Source of the DNA: Xiphophorus maculatus | Lineage: Eukaryota; Chordata; Actinopteri; Cyprinodontiformes; Poeciliidae | Assembly: GCF_002775205.1 (NCBI RefSeq) | Contig: NC_036462.1 | Span: 32,851,114-32,915,113, forward strand | DNA length: 64,000 bases | Direction: 5' to 3' | Shown: in pieces, positions 13,520 through 25,681 of the stretch | Layout of the letters: each line of letters starts with the position of its first letter | Numbering within the stretch: position 1 is the first letter of the stretch | Notes under the pieces: generated by a model | Seen by the model: the letters and a program-made list of their open reading frames with translations, nothing else | What the model was told of the DNA's origin: nothing | Databases searched by the model: none | Program-made: the position numbers and the translations under genes

Positions 13520-14056
13520 CAGTATGTAATCTTTATAAAAGCACCTGCTTTTTTTTTTTTTTTTACATATTTGTTAAAATTATCATAATTTCATGGCATT
13601 ATAATATAAGACATAATCTGTGAAAAAACTCAAGCTGCAGATGTACGCCGCTGAGTTAGAAACAACCAATCAGAGCCAGGATAAGAGTTTTATCACAATG
13701 CTGAGACCCTTGCTCTCTGCTACGCTACAGCTGGTTCACCACAACATAATTTTCCACGAATACTAAGGCTAGTTAGTATAGTAAGTAACAATGATGGCGG
13801 ATAAATGGTTTTCCTGGAACAGTGAGTCATTTCTCCACCATCAGCCCTTTCAGCAGCAAATACATGAGGTTGATTGTCAACACTAAGACCCTCCTCCTGA
13901 CTCTGATTGGTTATTTTTGACTTGAAACGCTGCATTTGTTCAAAAGGCAATAACAGTTCAGGGAGGTATATATAATCAATTATACCTCCCTGAATGATCT
14001 TTTCACAGATTATTGTTCTCATGTTACACTGCCTAGTGTTTTAGAAGTTACATCAC
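13520..14056. mobile_element. hAT-like MITE with CAGTATGTAA ends, degenerate
   Basis: It begins CAGTATGTAATCTTT and finishes near AGAAGTTACATCACT, an altered inverse of that end. The interior has ACCAATCAGAGCCAGG and, inverted, CTGACTCTGATTGGTT, as in a widespread fish MITE family. The right boundary is approximate. Confidence 0.5.
13957..13994. repeat. 14-bp perfect inverted repeat (hairpin)
   Basis: Left arm TTCAGGGAGGTATA (13957-13970), 10-nt loop, right arm TATACCTCCCTGAA (13981-13994). It lies inside the MITE-like segment. Confidence 0.9.
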
Positions 14057-14393
14057 TTTTGGTGTGATGTACCATCTTGTCTTATTTTATGTCAGTAGTT
14101 AAGTACTACTTGATCTACTTAATCTACTGTGCATCGTCCATTAGAGTCCTTTAATGACCCAGTAATTATGATCTGTAATAACAGAAGATGATTCCATGGT
14201 GTTAGTCTGAGCAACGTCAAGAGCTTAGCATGTTTGAGGTGAGCGAATCTTCAGCAGTGCAGACAGAGTGGTTGCATAGCAAAGCATGTGTCAGTAGTAG
14301 TGATCATTTTTGTAACCCTGCAGAATTTTTCGCCATGTCCAAATAATTTGTAATTGTGCAGTAGTACAGCTATTGCATCAGAAATATTTGATT
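14057..14393. other. Intergenic DNA, nothing recognised
   Basis: A short AT-rich gap between two repeats with no gene signal. Confidence 0.5.
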
Positions 14394-14949
14394 TAAAGGG
14401 GCAGTATAATGTAATCATGTTATAATGTTATTCCCTCATCAAAAACATACCTGGAGTGTTTTCTTGATTCTTTCATGGATGTTTGAGAAATCCTTTTATC
14501 TCCCGTAGCAACCATCCAGCTATGCAAAGTGCCTGGGTGGATCTAACTCCACCTGAGAGGCAGAGCTCCTCCCTGAAGATGCCCTTTCCAAGCTTGCCAG
14601 CTTCCGGTTGACAAAGCACCTGTTTCCATGTGACTCCCCCACTCAGCTTCTTCAGACTAGCCAGCAGCAAATAGGAAATATCTGGTGGAGTTGTGCATCA
14701 GTTGAGCTCATCATAGGAGCTACTTCTCAGTGAAATGCAGGCAAAAACGCTGGTAAAGGTTTAATGTTTTAATAACTTCCTGAAGGCAAGGTTTCAGAAA
14801 GAGCAGGAGTTTTAAAGCAACCGAGACCCAATTTCAAGGCATTAATTCACAAAGTAAATTTTTTTTATTCATTTTTGACATATGTAGCATTTCTGTAAGA
14901 ACTGAAAGTAATATAGTTACTCGATTATGCTATAAAATGTGCCCCTTTA
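14394..14949. mobile_element. Interspersed repeat with short inverted ends, copy B
   Basis: Second copy of the element at 4285-4904. Its ends TAAAGGGGCA and TGCCCCTTTA are perfect 10-bp inverted repeats, better kept than in copy A. It is 556 bp against 620 bp in copy A, the difference being scattered indels. Confidence 0.65.
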
Positions 14950-17040
14950 AACTTTGAAGTCAGTATCATTGCAAATAGTCATTAGGTAACTACATCTTTA
15001 AAATTTGTTTTGCAGTAACCTCTGGAGTATACACAGTTTGGTAACTTGGTATATTAAAACACTGGATTACTCTATCATTATTTTAACCAGCCACTCTTTA
15101 TTTCAACCACACCAGAAAAATCAAATACATGTCATGGTTAAAGCAGTGGTGCTCTGATAGACTGAACTCTCTGTGAACGTCCAGCCCTAACTGACAGGAG
15201 AACACCCCCATACCCCTGAGATCAGTTACAGAACCAACATGTACCTGTCAAAAGGTCTAATTGCTGCCCCCTCCTCTCCACACACACACACACCCACGCA
15301 CACACACCCGCACACTGGTAGATCTATGCACACACATACACATATCTTCGCTTTCATTGCTTTCTGTTGGCTCAAGAAATCATCAGCTGTAAGAGTAGTA
15401 CTGTCTTGGGACGTCCGGTAAGTGGGAGCAGCAGCCTCATGCAGAGATGCTGCTATGGTATCAGGCTGTGTTGCTCTGTGATCAGAACCTGCTGGGTTGG
15501 ATTTAATAACTTCAGCCCTTCTGTTTCCAAAAGTTGGATGTTAAACAGACTCAGAATTTACTATTTCAGCAGGTCCAACGAACCCACTCTGTGGGGTTTA
15601 CCCACAGGCTTCAGTTTCACAAAAAATATTTTACCTTTCACATTGTGGTAAAATCATTTTTATTATTATTATTATGGTGTTAATTTACAGTAAATGCCAG
15701 TCATAATTACATTTGGTAGATGCATTAATGGTGATTTATTGGATATCAGTTATTCGGTTTGTTTGTTCAAAGTGCTTTCTTAGGCAATGTGATATGTTTT
15801 AAAGGGCAACAATTATGTTGGTGCTAAAAATTTTCTCTCCCTCTTATTATTTGTTTTCAAAGTTTAAATAACTAATGTGACAATATCAACGAAATCTGCC
15901 AAACTGCAGCAGACTGATAGCATTTGCAATATTGCAGAGGAGCAGCAGTACCCTGTTACAGATCTTGCAGAATACTCTGCATGTCAGTGTGTTTTTATCT
16001 ACACTGGATCCAGAAGCTCTGGCCTACAAAAACAGCTGTCTAGAGGTATAAAAAAAAGCCTTTCAAATGTTAAAATAGCTTCTTTGAATAGTTTTGATTA
16101 TTTTTTCCAAACCCATATGTTAGTCATAGTGAAAAGGAAGTTCACTACCTTTCAGTCTTGAGTTCTACTACAGAATCTACAGAACATTGTTATAAGGTTA
16201 TACCCTTTTTTAAGTTGTTTGTTTTTGGGGTTTTTTTAATGAGATATGTTGCTTATTGGGCTTAATATTATATGAACAGAAACAAGACAAGCTCTAAAAT
16301 GCAAGTACAAACAGGAAAAACATAACACTAATTAAGATGTCTTAATGCACAACAGAAAACAAAATACTATCAAACTGCTAAAAACAAATTGTGGCAATCA
16401 GACATAACTGTGAAGTTTCTCCTTGTTTAAAAACTGCTTGATCTCATATCAGACATTGTGCATATTTTTATTCTGCTAAAACGAAAAAGGTTGTTTGTAC
16501 ATGCTGGATGCTCCAGGAGTTACTGAGTCAAAAGTTTTAAGATAAAGAATAAGCAAAAAATAAATAAATAAATAAAAAATTGAGAAAAATTAAGGAACTT
16601 GGTGAATCACATTCAGTTCACATTCAGTTTCTTAAGAACGTGACAGTGGTGTAATCTGAAAAGTTTCCTATCCAAGTTCTTAAATGGTTGTGTGACATAT
16701 CTTGTCCAACGGTGGTGCAACAGAATACAAGTATCAAGGCATTAATGAAACACATGCAATGTCCTGTCTACACTTAAAACCCTGGAATCAGCGGAGCACA
16801 ACCGTATTTGACTCCTTCATCACACAAAACACATACTGATCCGCAACGCATTTGTCGCGGATGGTAGGAAATTTATTTTCCGGTTCGTCTGTAAAGCTAC
16901 ACTAAGCACCAGCTGTGTTCAATCTAAACTCTGCATTTGTACCACCATTCACTCTGAACAAGCCACTAGACAGCAGCTTCGGGAGGAGAAGGGCTGTCAT
17001 ACTCTAAACATTGCGTCAGTCATTTTAAGGATTCCTATTG
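14950..17040. other. Intergenic DNA with simple repeats
   Basis: Contains a CA-rich tract at 15279-15316 and a (TAAA)n tract at 16558-16576. No gene was recognised. Confidence 0.5.
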
Positions 17041-17420
17041 GTGTCATGAATTGGTGGGTGTTGGTGGTGAGGAGGCAGATGCTGAGACCCAGGTAAGAGA
17101 GAGATGGTATTTTAATAAAAAATCATGCTCCAAACAGTCCAATAGGTTCTGGTGGCACAGCTGAGCAGAAGCCAGGGCTCACACAGGTAGCAACAGAATA
17201 TCTCTGTGGCAAACAAACAGGCAGACAGAAATGACGCGACACGCCATGAGGACCCGAAAGAGACGCAGAAACACAGGTGACATTAAATACACAGGAGGTA
17301 ATAAGGGAACGAGACGCACCTGGGAACAATCAAGGGGAAGACAGGACAACATGGAGACTCAGAAGACACTAAAACTCAAAATAGAAACAGAAAAGCACAG
17401 ATTCTGACAATTGGTCCCCC
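17041..17420. repeat. Unclassified interspersed repeat, copy B
   Basis: Related to 6790-7030 over the CACAGGTGA and TAAATACACAGGAGGT stretch and the following AGACG/GGGAACAATCAAGGGGAAGA region. Ends are not resolved. Confidence 0.4.
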
Positions 17421-19069
17421 AAAAAACACTAAAAACCTGGGCATTATGATCAATCAGTAAAATCCCCCCCGGATCGAACTTGAAAATTGGACGTTATGTT
17501 GCTAGCACGTATTGGAGGAAGTAAGAGCACTGCACAACATAAATAATCCCCTGTCTGAAACGTGGTGCATTTAACAGTAGAACAAAATTTAACAAAGCTT
17601 CGAGGCAGATAATTTGCCTCAAATTTTAATAATTTAGGTACATGAACCATATGAGGAATAGTGACAACCTTAATTCATACATTGTTTATGTTTTATAGCA
17701 TTTAAAGAAATTATTTTAACATTTTAAACTAGGAAAGGTAAAGACTGCAGCAGCTTCACATTTGTTACAAGACTTGAGAATAAATAAATTCTGTGTTTTC
17801 CTTCTATCTCTTTAAGCTAGTTGCTAAGCAAAACGTAAAGGACATGACATGTTAGGAAATGCAAATGAGAGCCAGGCTTAGAGGAAATGACAGGCTAGGG
17901 AACGGCCTCTTCAGGGCGTAGCTTAGATAGAGGCTAACAAAGCAGATCACAAACTGTTCTTGGTTGCCATTTTGTCTTGCCAGCTCATAAAGGTGGCATG
18001 AGAAACGGACCAACTGTATTTTGGTGTTAATAAATGGAATTCATGAATTCAACTCTCTGACTCTTTTTTTTTTAACCTCATACATCAAGAACTCAGCATG
18101 GAGAACGGATAATTGTCCACAAGACCTAGCTAGGTATTATTTTGAAGTGAAGCAGGTTAATCTTTGTCATCTATTTTAAAGACTTGTCTAAAAAGCAAGC
18201 ATTGCTAACACAACCTTTTCTGGATTATGTCATAGCCCCAAAACTGGATTTGTAAAAAAAAAAAAAAAAGGATTTTATGAGAAAATCATTACTTTTTTTT
18301 TTTAAGATCTTCTCTGATATAAAATTGGAGTAAATCTTTCAAACTCCAATATAAATGGGAGTATATACTCCAAATGTTCTCTTCCATGGTGTCACCAGAT
18401 GTGCAGCGTGGCCCGATGAAGCACTGGGTCAAGTGAGAAGTGCCAACAAGAAACCTCAATGTTGAGATTGTAACTTCATCTTGTCCAGTGACTCTGAGCT
18501 GCTGCTTCAACACTGAAAAAAGAAGATAGTTGAATCAACTTAATTGAATTGCTTTAATTGGTAACAAGTAATTAAATTAAATTTATCCAACTTAATTTAT
18601 CAAGTTGGTTTAACTTGACAAATTTAAGTCAGTCTTACCCAAATCATTTAGTTTACTGTAAATGAAGAAGTAAACTAATAAAGGGTCTTTTTAAAGCTAT
18701 TTTTGGCTCAGGCAGCCTTTATTTGAGAGCAGTAAGAGAGGAAAGTGGATAATGAAAGAGGGGGAAGATATGCGGGAAGGGTCATCAGGCCGCATCGAGA
18801 ACTAAGGTCTTCTTAAATGGGTGGTGCTCTATCCCTGTGCCGCTGCAGCACTGAATCTGTGCCCGGAGAAGCTTGTGTCATGATGTCAGACGTAGGATAT
18901 GAACACGTCATTCAACTCAATTGTTTCAAGTAAAGTCAAAATAAAAAGTTCCTTGAAGTAAAAATGTTTAAATTTTAAGTTCATTCAACACAAAAAAAGT
19001 AAGTCGTCATCACTAAACCAAAAGTACGGAAGATGATTAGAACCACTGGAAAAAAAATGTAATAATAAT
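17421..19069. other. Intergenic DNA, nothing firm
   Basis: AT-rich with poly-A and poly-T runs near 18255 and 18292-18302. The segment 18528-19015 is rich in AACTTAA/AAGTT motifs and may be an old repeat, but I could not define its ends. Confidence 0.4.
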
Positions 19070-19111
19070 AATTCTGACTTAATCTCAGAATCGTGAGATT
19101 AAGTCAGAATT
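19070..19111. repeat. 18-bp perfect inverted repeat (hairpin)
   Basis: The left arm starts AATTCTGACTTAATCTCA (19070-19087), the loop is 6 nt, and the right arm is its exact complement (19094-19111). Another partial copy of the TTCTGAGATT motif follows at once. This resembles fish hairpin-type repeats. Confidence 0.9.
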
Positions 19112-20931
19112 CTGAGATTCTGATCGGTTGTTCTGATCATGGGACGTCCTCACCGTTTAGCTAACACCAACTTATGTGCATTACTATGTTAGTGGTACAT
19201 GTTGGAAAAAGATGGAAACTGTTTCATAATCACAAAATCATTTTCATGCACTGTATATGTGTCATCTCAAGATTGAAATTTGAGATGACAAGAAATTTGT
19301 CATCTCATGGTATATGATATAATTTTATCATACAACTAACAAAACCGTCATAAAAATGGTCAGACCTAAAAAGGGGGGAAAAAAGTACCTTTAAATATTA
19401 AAGGTATTGCCTTTAATTCGGCTTGCTTAATTTGGTTTCACATTCAATGAGATAAATGGATTGGACTGACCCGTGTAGCCACTAGCCAAGCTCTTAGCTA
19501 ACTGGCATAGCGTGTAGCCTCAGTCTAGTGCACTATTTTATGCTTAAACATGATCGCGACTCAGGGTCGAGTAGTGAATTGTTTGAGGATATTTATGCAA
19601 TGTTAGCAGTTTGGGAAGTTGCAAGGGGAAGCTATAACAGCTGCCAACTGGACCACAACCTGGTGAGCACTACAGCGGGAGGGAATTAACATTAGTGGGG
19701 CTATTGTTGCAAATAAGACATTGCATTAGAGCTGAGTTAATAGAATAACTCACCGATGAACATCACATTTCATGCAATAGTTGAGTCAGATTTGTAGGTT
19801 TCAGATTGTTTGATGAACAACGGACGCTCACAGCCTCAGTGAGCAGCAGCATTTGAAAAATCCAGAAACACATATATTAATCACGGAACTTAGAGTGAAA
19901 GTAGTTTAGTCATGGCGGTCACGTGGGTTACATGTCCCCCCTTATGTTTTCATCCTAATCATGGATGTACAGAGGTGAAACACCAGTTTCCTCTGTACTA
20001 CCATCCTTTCTATGGCCAGGCACATCACCAGAAACTGCCAACTTTACGAGGATAAGAAAATCAATAACTGGAAACTCTTTCTTGGACTGCTTAAGGATCA
20101 TGGGAGAACACTCAACCACATCAATCAAGGATTTTGTCAAGAGATTTTTGGGCCACTCTCTAACTGTAAATATTTTTGATGAACACACTTTCTATTGTTT
20201 AACCCCTTAATCCTTGCCCCCTAAATCACCAAAGACGGCTGAAAAGGTATACCCAAATTAAATCAGCTGCTGTTTTTGAACAATTTGGAGTACATGCAAG
20301 AGCTTGGACTCTTTATGAAGATGACATGCTATTTTTTTTTTATTTTTGCTGTCAAAAATATTTTAACTGTAAGTAGTTTGTAGCTATTACATTTGTAACA
20401 TAAAAGAGATTGAAAAAATTTACTTCCACCCAGATTTTTCATTTTTATTTCTTGTTAATAACCATTGAGTGTTGAATGTATGGACTGGAAAATACAAATA
20501 ATCTGTAGAATAAAGTATTCTGCTTGTGGATCAAAATAGCACAAAAAAGAAATGTCATTTTGGACAAGTTTATTTTTGAGGATGTACTGATGTTGTCCAA
20601 GAACATCTGATATACAAACTTCAAATAACTCCTCAGTGCTTCAATATACATTCATTAATGAATGCTCTAATGAAAGATAATAACCAGAGGAATCCTCTGG
20701 TAGACACAACATTACTGAAAGTGGAACGCACTTATAATTATATAAATAAAATAGCATATCTGGGGGGAGGGGGCAGTACCCACCCCCTCCTATCTAATGA
20801 TAATCTAGCCTCCCCACTCAACTTCTCTCCATCGCCCCCCACCGGGCTCCCATCGTTCTTCGCTCTCAGAGTCTGCATCCCCACTTTCTCTCCTTCTTTG
20901 AAAGCACCCTGTTCCTCCCGTGCCACCATTG
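19112..20931. other. Intergenic DNA, nothing recognised
   Basis: A 10-bp inverted repeat (19261-19270 with 19280-19289, 9-nt loop) is present. An 81-codon open frame at 19965-20210 has no similarity I recognise. Confidence 0.45.
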
Positions 20932-22612
20932 TGTAGCATATTTGAAAATAACTGAATTGTTATCCAATATAAAATAGCTTTTAACCAAGTAGACAGGCTA
21001 GGTTTTCTTCCCTTTTTCAGAAGAGTAGGTGCGACTCAAAAAAGGAGCAGGTAGGCTAGAGTTTTGCAGCTGCGAGTATTTTGTATTTGCAATGTGAATA
21101 TTATATTTACATATTTACAACCACACATTGGGATATGAAACATAGGCATGAATGAAAGAAAGGGGAAAAAAAACAATGAAATAAAAAAACAAGAAAAATA
21201 CAAGGGAAAAAAAACAACAAACAACAAAAAAAAAAACTAATTAATTAATCGGTCCCAAAGTTAAAGTTCATCTCACACCCCCCCTTAGTCCATCCACCCC
21301 GAATGGGGATCAATCAGGCTCACCAACAAGGCGAGTATCCAGAGCTTGATTCACGTCTTGGGTAAATGAAAGTCCAATCAAAGAAGGAGCAGAGTCCTTT
21401 GTAGGATTCTCCTACCAGCTGGGTAGGAGAAGTAAACAGTCCTTAATCACCAACAGGTGAATTCTTTCCTTGGCTCTAGGCCTGGTCTCATAGCTCGCCA
21501 TCCATCTGGCCTGAACAACAAAACAGGACCACTTCCTCAATATAATTATATTTTCTAATATTCTTAGTGTATACACGGTTCAATAAATAATTCTATCATA
21601 TTCAATCAATTGCAATAAATCTAAAATTCAATATAAATTACATTCATGAAACATTCAATAAATATACACCATATTATCAATTAACATGAAATGTAAAATA
21701 CTAATATAAACCAGTGCTCAATAAATACTTCAATTACCCGTTTTGGTTATCAAAAGCAATGTTCAATCAGTTTTTAGTGGCTACACAATAGCAGTGATTA
21801 CAAGCCAACGCTAAGTCATTCATAACAACACTCACCAGTTCCGCAGTTTTGTGTCATACTACCGGATCTTTTCCATCTCCCTTTCCGGCTCACAATAATG
21901 GGCTCCTACAGTTCAGTACATTAAGTGAGCATCGTACATATTTATAGACATTAAATGATACTACGCTTTAACTGACCTGCCAGCTCTGCTCCTTCCGACG
22001 CGATCTAACCTTCATGCCTTTCGCTCCAGCTAATATACCGAGCCACTAAACTGCGACGGTACACGTGACCCCAATACTTAGCCACGATTGGCTAAATAAT
22101 CTCGCGAGAATCACTCCTAAGGTTATTAAAACATCGCGAGATTTAAGGCTAAAAGGCAAAAGTAGAAAATCAGAGGACATGAAGGTTTAAAATGACACTT
22201 AGGTTACATCCTCCCCCCTTAATTCCATGCAACACCGGTGCATGCTAAATTATCTGAACACTATGACGCACAGGAGCATCTGAAACAGGTTCAGCAACCA
22301 TTTCACCATAAGCAGTAGCTAGACTGTGTAAAAGATTTTGCACTACAGAAATTAAAGGATTTCCTAAAGTAGCATACTGAAAGCGCTTAATTGGTTTTGG
22401 CTCTCGACTAGACCGACGAATTGACTGTTCAGCCTTTAAACCGTCACTAGCCTGATGAGCATCTATAGGTGATTCTGTGGAATATGATGCTGGTATGGCC
22501 GAATTTGGTGATGTCTCTACCGGGCCATGGCTCTCCAGATCTTCAGATGGGCTTAGCTCCGGAACACGTTCAAGTTCAGGTGAATTCGTCGGCCCCCCAT
22601 TCTCACTCTATG
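20932..22612 (-). mobile_element. LTR retrotransposon fossil, 3' part (Ty3/Gypsy-like, tentative)
   Basis: Read on the minus strand, remnants of a polyprotein end (about 22240-22612) rich in Ser, Pro and Glu with an RRSSREPKP-type basic motif lead into a purine tract (22209-22220). Next comes a putative LTR beginning TGTAACC at 22208 and running to roughly 20932. The left edge is tentative. Only one LTR is present: the element is cut off where the tRNA array begins, so it is a broken fragment. Age cannot be judged without the partner LTR. Confidence 0.4.
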
Positions 22613-22751
22613 GTACATTTTAGTAGGATATGCTGTTCACAATGTGTAGTGAGACATCAAGTCTTCCTGTTATGTGATGGTTCATATATCAATCGACTTT
22701 AATGCAGGGATCTTTGGAATCAAGTCTACTTCTCTTTCATTCCTACATAAA

Positions 22752-22823
22752 GGCTCTATGGTGTAATGGTTAGCACTCTGGACTCTGACTCCAGCAACCT
22801 GAGATCAAGTCTCAGTAGAACCT
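22752..22823 (+). tRNA. trnaq-cug: tRNA-Gln (CTG), diverged edge copy
   Basis: The leftmost gene. The cloverleaf is readable, but T3 is C (mismatch with A70) and the T-loop starts ATC instead of TTC, altering the B box, and the variable region also differs. It is probably inactive. Its Val partner is the deleted copy 300 bp on. Confidence 0.75.
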
Positions 22824-23051
22824 TTTGTCTTTTCTCCTAATTTCATCAATATATCTTTTCATTTCAAGGCAAGTTAATGGACTACAATGTGAAATTTAGC
22901 ACAAGTATAAGGCTGCCCGCTTTTTCACCAACATACTGTGCTCTCTGAGAGGATCTGTGGTATAACTATTTGACATTGTATCATGCGTAGCGATGACATT
23001 ATTCTTAGACAAATTTTGGACCCTCTACTGGGAAGTACTCAAAGAGAAAGA

Positions 23052-23089
23052 GTTTCTGTAGTGTAGTGGTTCGAAACCAGACAGAAACA
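23052..23089 (+). pseudogene. tRNA-Val, internally deleted (38 nt)
   Basis: Holds the first 20 and the last part of the tRNA-Val gene. The middle 35 nt, including the anticodon arm, are gone. The join is at GGTT, which occurs both in the D-loop and at the T-arm, so deletion between these short repeats is likely. Confidence 0.9.
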
Positions 23090-23224
23090 GTTTTTGTAGG
23101 TTATGCTCTTCACAATGTGTAGTTACACATCAAGCCTTCCTGTTATGTGAATCATTATATCGCAACCGACTTTAATGAAGGGATCTTTGAAATCAAGTGT
23201 ACCGCTCTTTCATTGACGTGTGAT

Positions 23225-23296
23225 GGTTCTATGGTGTAATGGTTAGCACTCTGGGCTTTGAATCCAGAGATCTGAGTTCAAGTCTCAGTAGAACCT
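23225..23296 (+). tRNA. trnaq-uug: tRNA-Gln (TTG)
   Basis: Matches the TTG consensus. It is the first of 18 TTG copies and is preceded by the deleted Val at 23052 rather than by a Val-CAC. Confidence 0.92.
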
Positions 23297-23675
23297 TATG
23301 TCCTTAAATCTTCAATATATCATTTCATTTCAAGGCAAGTTAATGGACTATAATGTGAAATTTAGCACAAGTATAAGGCTGCCTGCTTTTTCACCAACAT
23401 ACTGTGCTCTCTGAGAGGATCTGTGGTATAACTATTTGACATTGTATCATGCCCATCGATGATATTAGGCAAGAACAAATTTTGATTCCAAGATTAGTCT
23501 ATGGACAACACTGTGAAATTTGTCACAAGTATAAGTCTGCCCGTTTGTTCACCAACATACTGGGGTCTCTGAGAGGATCTGTGGTATAAATATTTGACAT
23601 TGTATCATGCGTAGCGATGACATTATTCTTTGACAAATTTTGGACCCTCTACTGGGAAGTACTCAAAGAGAAAGA

Positions 23676-23713
23676 GTTTCTGTAGTGTAGTGGTTCGAAA
23701 CCAGACAGAAACA
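23676..23713 (+). pseudogene. tRNA-Val, internally deleted (38 nt)
   Basis: Same GGTT-joined 35-nt deletion as 23052-23089, here 451 bp after a Gln-TTG start. The shared breakpoint means one deletion event, later copied. Confidence 0.9.
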
Positions 23714-23848
23714 GACCTTGTAGGTTAAGCTTTTCACAATGTGTAGTGAGACATCAAGTCTTCCTGTAATGTGAAGGATTATATGGCAATCAACTGTAAT
23801 GCAGGTATCGTTAAAATCAAGTCTACTACTCCTTAATTGACACTTGAA

Positions 23849-23920
23849 GGTTCTATGGTGTAATGGTTAGCACTCTGGACTCTGACTCCAGCAATCTGAG
23901 TTCAAGTCTCAGTAGAACCT
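23849..23920 (+). tRNA. trnaq-cug: tRNA-Gln (CTG)
   Basis: The gene body is consensus, but the long TTG-type spacer follows it, so the next Val start is 458 bp away instead of 300. This is a recombinant unit. Confidence 0.93.
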
Positions 23921-24306
23921 TTTGTCTTTTCTCCTAATTTCATCAATATATCTTTTCATTTCAAGGCAAGTTAATGGGCTATAATGTGAAATTTAGCACA
24001 AGTATAAGGCTGCCCGCTTTTTCACCAACATACTGTGCTCTCTGAGAGGATCTGTGGTATAACTATTTGACATTGTATCATGCCCATCGATGATATTAGG
24101 CAAGAACAAATTTTGATTCCAAGATTAGTCTATGGACAACATTGTGAAATTTGTCACAAGTATAAGTCTGCCCGTTTGTTCACCAACATACTGGAGTCTC
24201 TGAGAGGATCTGTGGTATAACTATTTGACATTGTATCATGCGTAGCGATGACATTATTCTTAGACAAATTTTGGACCCTCTACTGGGAAGTACTCAAAGA
24301 GGAAGA

Positions 24307-24379
24307 GTTTCTGTAGTGTAGTGGTTATCACGTTTGCTTCACACGCAAAAGGTCTCTGGTTCGAAACCAGACAGAAACA
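24307..24379 (+). tRNA. trnav-cac: tRNA-Val (CAC)
   Basis: First CAC copy. The loop TTCACAC gives anticodon CAC, and the gene lies 208 bp before a Gln-TTG. Confidence 0.94.
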
Positions 24380-24514
24380 GTTTTTGTGGGTTATGCTCTT
24401 CACAATGTGTAGTTACACATCAAGTCTTCCTGTTATGTGAATCATTATATCGCGACCGACTTTAATGAAGGGATCTTTGAAATCAAGTGTACCGCTCTTT
24501 CATTGACATGTGAT

Positions 24515-24586
24515 GGTTCTATGGTGTAATGGTTAGCACTCTGGGCTTTGAATCCAGAGATCTGAGTTCAAGTCTCAGTAGAACCT
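24515..24586 (+). tRNA. trnaq-uug: tRNA-Gln (TTG), reference copy
   Basis: 72-nt gene. It decodes CAA (and CAG by wobble). Acceptor GGTTCTA pairs with TAGAACC, with T73 as discriminator as in eukaryotic tRNA-Gln. D-stem GTGT/GCAC. Anticodon stem CTGGG/TCCAG with one G-T pair, around loop CTTTGAA (anticodon TTG). T-stem CTGAG/CTCAG. It differs from the CTG class in the anticodon arm and in AGATC against CAATC after it. Position 38 keeps the usual A. No T run follows directly: the first TTTT lies some 26 nt downstream, so a long trailer is expected. Confidence 0.95.
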
Positions 24587-24965
24587 TATGTCCTTAATTC
24601 TTCAATATATCGTTTCATTTTAAGGCAAGTTAATGGACTATAATGTGAAATTTAGCACAAGTATAAGGCTGCCCGCTTTTTCACCAACATACTGTGCTCT
24701 CTGAGAGGATCTGTGGTATAACTATTTGACATTGTATCATGCCCATCGATGATATTAGGCAAGAACAAATTTTGATTCCAAGATTAGTCTATGGACAACA
24801 TTGTGAAATTTGTCACAAGTATAAGTCTGCCCGTTTGTTCACCAACATACTGGGGTCTCTGAGAGGATCTGTGGTATAAATATTTGACATTGTTCCATGC
24901 ACATCGATGACATTATTGTTTAACAGATTTTGAACTCTCTACCCGGAACTCTTCAGAGAGAAAGT

Positions 24966-25038
24966 GTTTCTGTAGTGTAGTGGTTATCACATTTGCTTAA
25001 CACGCAAAAGGTCTCTGGTTCGAAACCAGACAGAAACA
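24966..25038 (+). tRNA. trnav-aac: tRNA-Val (AAC), G26A
   Basis: Consensus except A at position 26, the hinge between D-stem and anticodon stem. Likely tolerated. It follows a Gln-TTG by 451 bp but has the G19 form of the D-loop. Confidence 0.9.
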
Positions 25039-25173
25039 GACCTTGTAGGTTATGCTTTTCACAATGTGTAGTGAGACATCAAGTCTTCCTGTAATGTGAA
25101 GGATTATATGGCAATCAACTGTAATGCAGGTATCGTTAAAATCAAGTCTACTACTCCTTAATTGACACTGGAA

Positions 25174-25245
25174 GGTTCTATGGTGTAATGGTTAGCACTC
25201 TGGACTCTGACTCCAGCAATCTGAGTTCAAGTCTCAGTAGAACCT
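25174..25245 (+). tRNA. trnaq-cug: tRNA-Gln (CTG)
   Basis: Consensus gene at the head of the first plain 508-bp unit. Confidence 0.95.
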
Positions 25246-25473
25246 TTTGTCTATTCTCCTAATTTCATCAATATATCTTTTCATTTCAGGGCAAGTTAAT
25301 GGACTACAATGTGAAATATGGCGCAAGTATACATCTGCCCGATTTCTCACCAACATACTGGGGTCTCTGAGAGGATCTGTGGTATAACTATTTGACATTG
25401 TATCATGCGTAGCGATGACATTATTCTTAGACAAATTTTGGACCCTCTACTGGGAAGTACTCAAAGAGACAGT

Positions 25474-25546
25474 GTTTCTGTAGTATAGTGGTTATCACGT
25501 TTGGTTAACACGCAAAAGGTCTCTGGTTCGAAACCAGACAGAAACA
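25474..25546 (+). tRNA. trnav-aac: tRNA-Val (AAC), two stem mismatches
   Basis: G12 is A (mismatch in the D-stem) and C31 is G (G-G mismatch closing the anticodon loop). Probably poorly functional. Confidence 0.8.
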
Positions 25547-25681
25547 GACCTTGTAGGTTATGCTTTTCACAATGTGTAGTGAGACATCAAGTCTTCCTGT
25601 AATGTGAAGGATTATATGGCAATCAACTGTAATGCAGGTATCGTTAAAATCAAGTCTACTACTCCTTAATTGACACTTGAA

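Noticed and set aside
17951-18062. Possible solo LTR end near the AATAAA at about 18030
   Set aside because: No paired end, target duplication or primer site could be found, so it stays unassigned.
19965-20210. 81-codon open frame, open on both strands
   Set aside because: No recognised family and no exon signals that I can support. It could be a fossil fragment, but there is nothing to name it by.
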